Positions 1 through 7,279 of a stretch of 25,676 bases of DNA are shown piece after piece. Source of the DNA: JAAXTX01 sp035560715. GTDB lineage: Bacteria > Patescibacteriota > Minisyncoccia > Moranbacterales > UBA1568. The notes under the pieces are model-generated. The model saw only the letters and a program-made list of their open reading frames with translations. It made no database searches and was not told the origin of the DNA. The number at the start of each line of letters is the position of its first letter. Position 1 is the stretch's first letter. Made by a program: the position numbers and the translations under genes. The DNA lies in assembly GCA_035560715.1 (NCBI GenBank), contig DATMYW010000011.1:1-25676 (forward strand), in the 5' to 3' direction.

Positions 1-3000
1 GTTTCGGAGGCTGTTCCGGCCAGGACATCACCGCAAAGTCCGATACCGAACTCGGCCTCGTGGCGACCTTCACGAGCCTGGTCACGGACGGCCTCTCCTC
101 GGCCTGGGACTTCCTGAGCGATCCAAACGACGACTCCGGCAACAGGAATCTCTGGAAGATGGCGACCCATCCGGTCCTCACCGTCTTCACCGGCGAGGCG
201 GATCAGGACGGGGACGGTGTCGACTTCACCGACGATTGTAACGATCAGGATGCGGATGCCTTCGAGGTCACGACGTACTATGCGGATACGGATGGGGACG
301 GATACGGGGACCCGGCGACGACGATCCAGTCGTGTGGGGCATCGGCAGGGTATGTCTCGAACGAGGAAGACTGCAATCCGACCGATAAGAAGGTCTACTA
401 TAGGACGTTTTTTCTCGATGCGGACGGCGACGGGTATGGACTGACCGCGTCAACGACACGAGTCTGCGGCGGCGCGTCGACATCCGCGCCCGACGGGTAT
501 GCCTTCGAATCGGGTGATTGCAACGATTCCGATATTTCGAAATATCCGCGACAGTATTATATGGATGTAGATGGGGACGGCTGGGGTATGTCCGACAGCG
601 CGGTCGGAGTCTGTGAAGGGGTCGCTCCGGCCGGGTATGTGCTGCTCGGCGGCGATGCCGACGATTCCGATGCATCGAACAATCCCGGCATTACGGCCGA
701 TATCGTCATCGGCACGGACGTCGTCGCGAGCGGAGTTGAATCGATCGGCGCGAACCTGACGTCCGTGGCGGGAGGGACGAACTTCGCTATCAACAACTTC
801 GTTCATTCGAGCGGCTTCGAGCCGGCCTTCTTCCGCGACCTTCAACGGATTCAGAGGACCGGCGTCAAAAACGGTTACCGGTGGATCGAATGGGATTATA
901 ACGGAGGCATGGATGGGTGGGATACCCGCGCGACCGGGTTTTGGAACGGTGCGACGGTGCGGTTTTACCGGATCGTCGATGCGAACGGGAACCCACTTTC
1001 ATATTCGAGCAGCCTGCATGATCCGTCCGGAGCCGATCACGTGGTGTTTCTCGGTGAGGCGAACGTTCCTGAACCGAATGAAACCTTGCCGGTCGGCGGA
1101 TTCGTCATCGACGCGTCCGGCAGCGGGGAAGAACGGATGTATGTCGATCGGTCGATCCCGCTCGCGTACGGGGATTATGTCTTTGTCTCGATGAAAACGC
1201 CGTATATGCCGGCCGAGAAGATGAGTTCCCGTCTTGAGAGGTATCGTGACGTGAATCATCCGGGAAGTCTGAATCTTTTCTGGGCCGATGGGACTACGGG
1301 ACGTCTCGTGGAACATCCCGCGCCGATCCCGCAATCGTTCGAGGACGAGGACCCCGGTGATACCTGCCTCCGACTTGAGTCCGCATCGTCCGGTACGAAG
1401 AAATTCGGTCAGTATGTCTACGAAGGAAGCAACGATTCGGACCTCTGGTATTCGCAGCTCCATCCCGGAACCACCTATCGGGTCGAAGCCTGGATGCGTC
1501 AGGACGGCCTCGGAGATGACGGACATGTCCGATTCGCGTTCGAAGGGACGGGCGACTCCCATTATGCCGAGGCAAACCAGCGCGAACCGTGGGCGGTGAC
1601 CGGTGAGTGGAAGAAATATACGTATGATTTCGTGGCGCCCGACTATCCCGCGGAGCCGGGGTATATCGCGCATACCATGAATTATACGGGACCCGGGACA
1701 CTGTATGTGGACAACTGGGTCATCTACCAGTATGACGCGCGGAGCGGGTATCGGCCGTTCGGTCCGCACGTGAACTCGATCGATCCGATGCTGTCCTCGC
1801 TTCCGCAGACCGGGAAAAAGCCTGCAATCCGGTTTTATCCTCTCCAGTACAACAATTCCGAAGTCGACGCGATGCTCGGGAATTTTGCCGATAGCGATTT
1901 TAACTCGACGACCGGGGATATCGGAACGGGAAACAACGGTACCATCGCTCAAAGCATGAGATGGGCGTATGCCACCGGCGATACGGCGGAGACCCGGGTC
2001 GTCCCATGGATCACGATTCCGGAGGAATACACCGAGAACGATATCAACGCGGTCATCGAATATCTCGGTGTCCCGTACGATCCCGCGACCGACACGCCGG
2101 AATCGAAGCCGTACGCCTACAAGCGGTACGTGCAGCGCGATCACGACGGAGCCCCGTGGGCCGGGGAATTCCGCGAGATCGTGGTCGAGTACGGGAACGA
2201 GACATGGCACCAGGGCGCCGGCGGATACGGTTGGAACGGGTTCAGCGAGCCGGGCACCATCAATTACGGAGGAAGGGAATACGGACTCTTCGCACAGTAT
2301 ATGCTCGGCGAGCGGGTTCAGGGATCGGATGCGTGGCGACGGTACGGTCTCGGAAACAAGATCAAGTTCGCGCTCGGGGCCAACTATATCACCGGAACCA
2401 CCGGATTGACCGCATACGGCGAACAGGCGATGCAACAGACGACCGCGGCCACGTATCTCGGGCATGCGAACTACGTCGGTCCGAAATGGGAAACGGGTGA
2501 TACCGGCTCCAAGACGTTCAATGATCACGGAATCCAGGAAACCCTTGTCGGTCCGATGACCAGTTCGACGGTACAGACCCTGATAGAGAATTCTGCCGCG
2601 GCGCGCGATTCCCTGAAGGCCTCAGGTGCGGCCGATTACGTACTTACCGCGTACGAAGGCGGTCCGAGCGGGTACTGGTCGGGTGCGGGAACGGAAATTG
2701 ACGAGCAGTACGGGAAATCGTTGGCCATGGGCGTCGCGGCGCTTGATGCCTGGCTTTATTCCAGTCTCCACGGTTACACGTATCAGAACTACCTCGGTTT
2801 TCAGAGTGGGAACTGGTGGACTTCGCATACGATGCCGGAACAAGGCGGCTTCAGACCGCATCCCGGCTGGCTTGCGATGACGATGAGGAATCTTTACGCG
2901 CCAGGCTCCTCGATGGTGTCCGCGACAGTGAATTCCGCGCCGACCTATCTGCGTAACGGGACCGAGATTCCGCTGGTCAACTCATACGCGATACGCGACG

Positions 3001-4364
3001 GCCGCGGCGACTATTCCGTCTTCGTCATCTCGAGAAAGCTCGATGGGACGCACGATGACGTGACGTTCGGAGACGGATTCACACCGGTTACCGTCCATCT
3101 TCCCTTCGGAGGGAAAACGCCGTCGAAAGTGACCCTGCACAAACTCGCGAAGCCGGACGGGACACCGGCCGACCCGCGTGACAATAACCGTTCCGAGGAA
3201 AATGTCGCCATCATATCGCAGGATATCGATCTGGCGAACTATTCCAGTGATTTCGTCATCGATGAGAAGACCGGCGGCGAGACGGGCGGCATGGCTCCCG
3301 GAACCGTCTATCTGTATAGTTTCTCCTTCGATTGCGACGGGTCGGACAGTTGTACGGATTCCGATGCCGACGGTTATGCCGCCTCGGAAGACTGCGATGA
3401 TTCCGAAGCGTCGGTTCACGCCGAGAGGACCTTTTATCCCGATGCCGACGGTGACGGATACGGGGTATTCGAAAACTCGATCCAGGCCTGCCGGGCAACC
3501 GACGACCCGCCGCCGGGCTACGCGTCGAAGATAGGGGATTGCGCCCCGGAGAACGGTTCGACCTTCTCTCCCGACGCGCCGTATTATGCCGATGCCGACG
3601 GTGACGGATACGGTTCAGGTCCGTCCGTGGGCCAGGCGTGCGTCGTTCCCGTGTCGCATTCGTCCAATGACGACGACTGTGACGATGCGAACGCGTTCCG
3701 GCATCCCGGCAGCCTGCTATTCCCGTGTTCCGGAAACGGCGATTCTTCGGACGATGACGATGACGATGATGACGGCCATCATCACAAACGCTCCATCGTC
3801 GAAACGGTCAGGGCGGCGCTTTCCGGAAGTATGGGGAACGACGGAGCAGAAAATGCCGCGGAAGAAAGTGGATCCGATGAGGACGGGATGATCGATCGAG
3901 GGGCGATCCGAGACCTTGAACAGGCGACGGAAACGGCGGACATGAGCATTCCAGAGATCACCGAAATCCTCTTTCTTCCGGAAAAAGGAATCGTGAGGTT
4001 CTCCGGGACGGGAGCTCCGGATTCCGACGTCGTCCTGTTCGTCCATTCCGAGGCGCGGATCGTCAAGCGGATCCGCGTCGATGGAGGCGGACAGTGGCGT
4101 TATGAACATTCGCAGAAGGAGCTTTATCTCGAGCCGGGAACGCATGAAGCGTATGTCGTGGCATACGATGCCGGAAAACGGCTGAAGAGCGCCCCGAGCC
4201 CGACGCTTTCCTTCGAATTGTCGGAGGAAGATGCCGGGACGTCCGGAAAGAAGGGTATCTCCATATGGAAGTCGGCGCTTGTCGGCATGACGATAGCCGG
4301 CGCCGTTCTCGGTATCGTGGCATACGGAAGACGGCGGAATCGTTCCCGGCGTTCGGATGCCTGA
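1..4364 (+). CDS. Giant cell-surface protein: MopE repeats, glycosidase-like core, Ig-like domain, C-terminal membrane anchor (5' partial)
   Basis: The frame is open from base 3, so the start lies outside the window; residue numbers here count from the GTG at 60. Residues about 48-205 hold copper-binding MopE-type repeats (DxDGDGYG followed by DCNDxD). Residues about 210-1090 look like a secreted glycoside hydrolase of the GH-A kind: EYGNETW (N713-E714) resembles the acid/base motif and AYEGG (E866) the nucleophile, 152 residues apart. A CBM4/9-like beta-sandwich (about 421-556) is inserted. A second MopE block (about 1091-1218) leads to eight consecutive Asp plus GHHH, an Ig-like domain (about 1298-1385), and a final membrane helix followed by an Arg-rich tail, so most of the chain is extracellular. 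The glycosidase role is inferred from motifs and fold logic; the MopE repeats and the anchor are seen directly. The transcript ends at the hairpin at 4423-4450. Confidence 0.85.
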   Translation, partial: FGGCSGQDITAKSDTELGLVATFTSLVTDGLSSAWDFLSDPNDDSGNRNLWKMATHPVLTVFTGEADQDGDGVDFTDDCNDQDADAFEVTTYYADTDGDGYGDPATTIQSCGASAGYVSNEEDCNPTDKKVYYRTFFLDADGDGYGLTASTTRVCGGASTSAPDGYAFESGDCNDSDISKYPRQYYMDVDGDGWGMSDSAVGVCEGVAPAGYVLLGGDADDSDASNNPGITADIVIGTDVVASGVESIGANLTSVAGGTNFAINNFVHSSGFEPAFFRDLQRIQRTGVKNGYRWIEWDYNGGMDGWDTRATGFWNGATVRFYRIVDANGNPLSYSSSLHDPSGADHVVFLGEANVPEPNETLPVGGFVIDASGSGEERMYVDRSIPLAYGDYVFVSMKTPYMPAEKMSSRLERYRDVNHPGSLNLFWADGTTGRLVEHPAPIPQSFEDEDPGDTCLRLESASSGTKKFGQYVYEGSNDSDLWYSQLHPGTTYRVEAWMRQDGLGDDGHVRFAFEGTGDSHYAEANQREPWAVTGEWKKYTYDFVAPDYPAEPGYIAHTMNYTGPGTLYVDNWVIYQYDARSGYRPFGPHVNSIDPMLSSLPQTGKKPAIRFYPLQYNNSEVDAMLGNFADSDFNSTTGDIGTGNNGTIAQSMRWAYATGDTAETRVVPWITIPEEYTENDINAVIEYLGVPYDPATDTPESKPYAYKRYVQRDHDGAPWAGEFREIVVEYGNETWHQGAGGYGWNGFSEPGTINYGGREYGLFAQYMLGERVQGSDAWRRYGLGNKIKFALGANYITGTTGLTAYGEQAMQQTTAATYLGHANYVGPKWETGDTGSKTFNDHGIQETLVGPMTSSTVQTLIENSAAARDSLKASGAADYVLTAYEGGPSGYWSGAGTEIDEQYGKSLAMGVAALDAWLYSSLHGYTYQNYLGFQSGNWWTSHTMPEQGGFRPHPGWLAMTMRNLYAPGSSMVSATVNSAPTYLRNGTEIPLVNSYAIRDGRGDYSVFVISRKLDGTHDDVTFGDGFTPVTVHLPFGGKTPSKVTLHKLAKPDGTPADPRDNNRSEENVAIISQDIDLANYSSDFVIDEKTGGETGGMAPGTVYLYSFSFDCDGSDSCTDSDADGYAASEDCDDSEASVHAERTFYPDADGDGYGVFENSIQACRATDDPPPGYASKIGDCAPENGSTFSPDAPYYADADGDGYGSGPSVGQACVVPVSHSSNDDDCDDANAFRHPGSLLFPCSGNGDSSDDDDDDDDGHHHKRSIVETVRAALSGSMGNDGAENAAEESGSDEDGMIDRGAIRDLEQATETADMSIPEITEILFLPEKGIVRFSGTGAPDSDVVLFVHSEARIVKRIRVDGGGQWRYEHSQKELYLEPGTHEAYVVAYDAGKRLKSAPSPTLSFELSEEDAGTSGKKGISIWKSALVGMTIAGAVLGIVAYGRRRNRSRRSDA
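3441..3613 (+). repeat. Direct repeat of 23 bp inside the second MopE block
   Basis: An identical 23-base segment encoding DADGDGY occurs at 3441-3463 and 3591-3613, 150 bases apart and in the same frame. Slippage or recombination between the copies would remove or add exactly 50 codons, one MopE unit, without breaking the frame. Other MopE units in the gene share the protein motif but have diverged more at the DNA level. Confidence 0.8.
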
Positions 4365-4422
4365 GAAGTATCATGGATCGGTTCATGAAGCCGGTCTCCG
4401 GATCGGTGACAGGAGAAAAAAT

Positions 4423-4450
4423 GAAAAGAGTCTCGGACGAGACTCTTTTC
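4423..4450. terminator. Bidirectional intrinsic terminator between convergent genes
   Basis: A perfect 12-bp stem (GAAAAGAGTCTC and its complement) encloses the loop GGAC at 4435-4438. On the minus strand it is followed by ATTTTTTCTCC, a good U tract. On the plus strand the T run forms the end of the stem. It sits between the stop of the surface-protein gene (4364) and that of the minus-strand gene (4485), so it can serve both. Confidence 0.85.
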
Positions 4451-4484
4451 GCTGTTTGACGGTCTTTTCCCGATGCATCCGACC

Positions 4485-5033
4485 TCAGCGTTTTTCCATG
4501 TCGCGGACTTGTCGAAGGAGTTCTTCGAGTGTCGTCTCAATTTTCGCGAGGCGGGCGAGGTCTTCGGTCCGTTCGACACTGTCTTCCTTGTCGTCTTTCT
4601 CGATTTCTTCACCGAGGTCCTCGACACCTTCGGAAATCCCTTCCACGTCCTCGGAAATGTCCTCGACTTCCTCGCTGATCTCCTTGACGTCTTCTTGGAT
4701 GGTGTCGATATCCTTGGAAATCTCCTCGACGTCCTCGGAAATGTCCTCGACGTCTTCCCGTACCTCCTCGATGTGTTTCGCCTGACGATTCACGGACATC
4801 TGGATGAAGATGGAAAGGTATATCGCCTCGAGCGAGACGATGGTGGTCAGGATAAGCATGATCTGATCGTATCCGAACCCGACGAACTGCAACGCGAAAA
4901 TGCCCACGAACAGGACCGTGTGAACGACAAGCGAAGGGATGGAGCCGACGGAACGTATCGCTCTGAAGGCGAATTCCTCCAGGCGGGACGGCAACGGGGC
5001 GGCTGTTTCCGGTCGGTCTGTTTTTTCGTGCAT
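4485..5033 (-). CDS. Two-helix membrane protein with long heptad coiled coil (DUF1003-like)
   Basis: 182 residues. Two membrane segments (about 34-53 and 57-79) are followed by SVNRQAKHIEE, which resembles the end of the DUF1003 membrane domain (function unknown). Residues about 92-147 are eight nearly perfect heptads of the type EDVEDIS / EDVEEIS / KDIDTIQ / EDVKEIS, predicting an acidic cytoplasmic coiled coil of roughly 55-60 residues. A charged tail with a second short helix follows (about 157-182). The gene starts 10 bases after the stop of the upstream minus-strand gene, so the two are probably co-transcribed. No clear Shine-Dalgarno sequence precedes the ATG. The heptads repeat at the DNA level with 21-base periodicity, so copy number may vary between strains. 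The family call is from general resemblance only; a role as a membrane-tethered scaffold or oligomer is inference. Confidence 0.85.
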   Translation of the reverse strand: MHEKTDRPETAAPLPSRLEEFAFRAIRSVGSIPSLVVHTVLFVGIFALQFVGFGYDQIMLILTTIVSLEAIYLSIFIQMSVNRQAKHIEEVREDVEDISEDVEEISKDIDTIQEDVKEISEEVEDISEDVEGISEGVEDLGEEIEKDDKEDSVERTEDLARLAKIETTLEELLRQVRDMEKR

Positions 5034-5043
5034 GATGGTGCGC

Positions 5044-5778
5044 TTATCGATTCGTTTTGGAGAGGTATTCCCGTATCGTTTTCGCGTCAGAGAGCATGAA
5101 TAGGCCGTATAAGGCGTTTGGTGCCACCCAATCCGAGGGGTTTGATTCTTTGTCTGGCGTCATCATGACATCCAGTTCCCGAGCGAGGGAGTCTGTGCCG
5201 TCCCGGATGAATCCCGGGAGACGGCTCGACGCGTACGACAGCACCTTGGCTTGCGAATCCGCATCCATGGCTTCGACGGACCCTGTCCTGATGAGCACCG
5301 CGAGGTCGGTGAGGATATGGATCGGCGGAGAATGTTCGGTGTCGGATGATCCCCGTGTGACGCCCACGATGTCGACGGTACTCATGGATCCTTCGGATGT
5401 CGCGGATAGCGTTCCCGTGATGAGCTGCCAGTCGTGAACGAGCATCAGTCGGGAGAGACGCTCTCTCTGACTCTCGTCCGGAACTTTTGCAAAGGCCGGG
5501 TCGGCATCGGGATGGAGCTTCGAGACGATGCCGGCGAGATAATCTTCGGTATTGCGATCGGTAATGCCGAGTTCCATGGCGGCTGCGAGCGTACGGAGTT
5601 CGTACAGGAGGTTCCGATCCGTGTCGGCGGCGTATTCCGCGTATGTGACGATCCGTGAGAGGAGAATGGGCTTGACTCTTCTGATGAAAAGCTCGGCGTC
5701 ATCTCATGCCTGCGCGACCGTCGTCTCGGTTTCCCGTTTCACCTGCGGTCGATCCGTTTCCGGTATCCGTTCCATCAT
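5044..5778 (-). pseudogene. Unknown protein gene interrupted by an in-frame TGA
   Basis: Read from ATG 5778 (a second ATG follows directly; GAGAAAG lies just upstream), the frame gives 24 codons ending VAQA, then TGA at 5704-5706, then 219 codons starting DDAELFIRRVKPILLSRI to TAA at 5044-5046. The stretch between the TGA and the next ATG (5577) looks fully coding (amphipathic, ending NLLYELRTLAAA) and has no ATG, GTG or TTG, so a protein starting at 5577 (177 residues) would lose a natural-looking N-terminus. A single change such as CGA or TGG to TGA explains this. TGA is a normal stop elsewhere in the window, so recoding is unlikely. The protein is mainly helical and mostly soluble, with no motif I recognise. 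It is probably the first gene of an operon with the coiled-coil gene. Sequencing error, true decay, or translation of only the 177-residue part all remain possible. Confidence 0.65.
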
Positions 5779-5806
5779 ATCTTTCTCGATTATCGGTCAC
5801 GAAGCC

Positions 5807-5817
5807 AGTATATACCA
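5807..5817 (-). promoter_or_regulatory. Extended -10 promoter for the minus-strand pair
   Basis: On the minus strand the bases read TGGTATATACT, an extended -10 (TGG plus TATATA or TATACT). Expected initiation near 5800 leaves a leader of about 22 bases before ATG 5778. No good -35 box is seen. The region upstream overlaps the plus-strand promoter at 5835-5863, so the two may interfere. Confidence 0.5.
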
Positions 5818-5834
5818 TATATGCCAGAACCGCC

Positions 5835-5863
5835 TTCCGAAAAGGGGCGCGAAGGGGTACAAT
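5835..5863 (+). promoter_or_regulatory. Sigma-70-type promoter of the lipoprotein gene
   Basis: TTCCGA (5835-5840), a 17-base spacer, then TACAAT (5858-5863). Start of transcription would be near 5870, leaving a short leader that contains AAGGA (about 5878-5882) in front of ATG 5889. Confidence 0.55.
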
Positions 5864-5888
5864 GGTACCGAATCCGTAAGGAACGTCT

Positions 5889-6527
5889 ATGGATAAGCGA
5901 TTGGTCGGGCTTGTGGCGATCGTGGTGGGAGCGGTGACGCTCACGGGGTGTTCGAATTCCGTAAATGAGTCTCAGGATCAGGAAGGGACTCGGGATCAGG
6001 TGCAATCCCAGGCACAGGAAAGCGCGAAATCGGGGGTCGCCGATTGGGTTGCCGGACTCTCCGAGGGGAAACGCATGCGGTGTGAGTATTCGTTCGGCGA
6101 AGGTGATAAGGCGGTGAGGACCGTCATGTACATGGAGCGCGACCGGTATCGTACCGAAGTCGGCACGCCTGCCGGCGACATGGTATCACTCTTCGACGGG
6201 AAGGTGATGTACAGTTGGACGAAGGACGGGAAACAGGGGATGAGGATGGATATCGAATGCATGAAGCAGCTTGGCGATAAGGCCCCGAAGGGCGAAGCGA
6301 CTCAAAAGGAGGCGGCTCCGGAGCGGTATGATTCCCCGCAGGACGCGCTCGAGAGCATCCCGGACATCGCCTGTTCGGTGACGACGGACGCTGTCGATCT
6401 GTCGGTGCCGACCGACGTGACGTTCGCGGACCAGTGTGAGATGCTCAAGGGCGCACTCGGAAAGATACCTGCCGGCATGCAGGATCGGATTCCGGACGGC
6501 GTGAAGGGCATGATGAACGGACAGTAG
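5889..6527 (+). CDS. Lipoprotein, LolA/DUF4412-like
   Basis: 212 residues. A positively charged N-terminus, a hydrophobic stretch and the lipobox LTGC (Cys21) mark a lipoprotein cleaved by signal peptidase II and anchored at the outer face of the membrane. After a Gln/Ser/Glu-rich linker (about 22-50) the folded part contains MRCEYSF, then VMYMERDRYRTE and VSLFDGKVMYSW, successive strands like those of LolA or DUF4412 proteins that bind lipid or small hydrophobic ligands in a half-barrel. Four Cys in the mature part (about 63, 118, 158, 179) could form disulfides. The gene has its own promoter, an AAGGA ribosome site and a strong terminator, so it is monocistronic. The lipoprotein call is firm; the fold is tentative and the ligand unknown. 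Confidence 0.85.
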   Translation: MDKRLVGLVAIVVGAVTLTGCSNSVNESQDQEGTRDQVQSQAQESAKSGVADWVAGLSEGKRMRCEYSFGEGDKAVRTVMYMERDRYRTEVGTPAGDMVSLFDGKVMYSWTKDGKQGMRMDIECMKQLGDKAPKGEATQKEAAPERYDSPQDALESIPDIACSVTTDAVDLSVPTDVTFADQCEMLKGALGKIPAGMQDRIPDGVKGMMNGQ

Positions 6528-6542
6528 TCTTCGATTCTCAAT

Positions 6543-6570
6543 AAAAGCGGCCCGGAGAGGCCGCTTTTTC
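6543..6570 (+). terminator. Intrinsic terminator after the lipoprotein gene
   Basis: AAAAGCGGCC (6543-6552) pairs with GGCCGCTTTT (6559-6568) around loop CGGAGA, followed by further T. It lies 15 bases after the TAG stop and just before the next promoter. Confidence 0.9.
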
Positions 6571-6578
6571 GTCCCACG

Positions 6579-6587
6579 TGGTATACT
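6579..6587 (+). promoter_or_regulatory. Extended -10 promoter, probably giving a leaderless HAD mRNA
   Basis: TGGTATACT is an extended -10 with no convincing -35 box. The ATG at 6595 begins 7 bases after the -10 ends, about where transcription should start, so the message is predicted to be leaderless. The 12 bases TGGTATACTTTG recur exactly at 16658-16669 before pilC. Confidence 0.6.
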
Positions 6588-6594
6588 TTGACGT

Positions 6595-7269
6595 ATGAGC
6601 GATTCCGAAACAGGGACCAAGGGAGGTGTGTTCGGATTCTGCGTGAAGGCGATTCTTTTTGATATGGACGGGGTGCTTGTCGATTCGGAACGTCTGCATA
6701 AGCGTGCCGATGCCGAGGTATTCGTCGCACACGGCCTATCGGTTCCGAATGAGGCCTGGGACGACATCTTCGGCATGAGGGCGGAAGAGGGTCTCCGGTT
6801 CATCCTTGATCGGTATGGGAATGGTGACGAGGATGCATCCGCGCTTGCCGACGAGAAACGGGAACGGTATTTCGAATTGGTCAGGCAGGGGCTCGATCCG
6901 ATATCCGGCGTGAAGGAATTCGTCGTCTCATGTTGTGAGCGTTCGCTTCGCACCGGGGTGGTCACATCCGGGAGAGCGTATTATCAACTCCCGATCCTTG
7001 ACCGCTTCGGATTCCGACCACTGTTCGACGTCATCGTGACCGGAGACGAGGTGATGAACGGGAAACCGGATCCGGAGCCGTACCTGCTTGCCGTGTCACG
7101 GCTCGGACTCGATCCGGCGGAGTGCATCGTCGTCGAGGATGCGGACAACGGTATCCGCTCGGCGAAAGCCGCCGGATGTATCGCTGTCGGCTTGTCCACG
7201 TCCCTTTCGCGTGAGCGGCTGCTCGCTGCGGGTGCGGACCTTGTTATCGACGGATTTATCGGATACTAA
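6595..7269 (+). CDS. HAD-superfamily phosphatase / beta-phosphoglucomutase-like
   Basis: 224 residues with all HAD subfamily IA motifs: FDMDGVLVDSE (nucleophile Asp23, acid/base Asp25), VTSGR (motif II), GKPDPEPY (motif III Lys) and VVEDADNG (motif IV acids). The helical cap (about 36-105) fits type C1 caps of beta-phosphoglucomutase and small sugar-phosphate phosphatases. The reaction is hydrolysis or transfer of a phosphate through an aspartyl-phosphate on a small cytosolic metabolite; the substrate cannot be read from the sequence. The N-terminus carries about 16 residues before the first strand; a GTG at 6643 would remove them, but the promoter position favours ATG 6595. The aminotransferase gene begins 10 bases downstream, so they form an operon. 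Confidence 0.9.
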   Translation: MSDSETGTKGGVFGFCVKAILFDMDGVLVDSERLHKRADAEVFVAHGLSVPNEAWDDIFGMRAEEGLRFILDRYGNGDEDASALADEKRERYFELVRQGLDPISGVKEFVVSCCERSLRTGVVTSGRAYYQLPILDRFGFRPLFDVIVTGDEVMNGKPDPEPYLLAVSRLGLDPAECIVVEDADNGIRSAKAAGCIAVGLSTSLSRERLLAAGADLVIDGFIGY

Positions 7270-7279
7270 CGAATACGGT

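Noticed and set aside
999..2528. Long (509-codon) open frame on the minus strand opposite the giant surface gene
   Set aside because: It is a shadow of GC-rich coding DNA: Arg/Ile/Val-rich, no domain, no start signal, while the plus frame has clear repeats and motifs.
5445..5702. Minus-strand frame starting at 5702, overlapping the interrupted gene, as a frameshift continuation
   Set aside because: It is Ser/Pro-rich shadow sequence; the original frame resumes coding directly after the TGA, so no shift is needed.
5704..5706. TGA read as an amino acid (code change as in Gracilibacteria/Absconditabacteria, or selenocysteine)
   Set aside because: Several unambiguous genes end in TGA, Trp uses TGG throughout, and no selenocysteine-like stem-loop is obvious after the codon.
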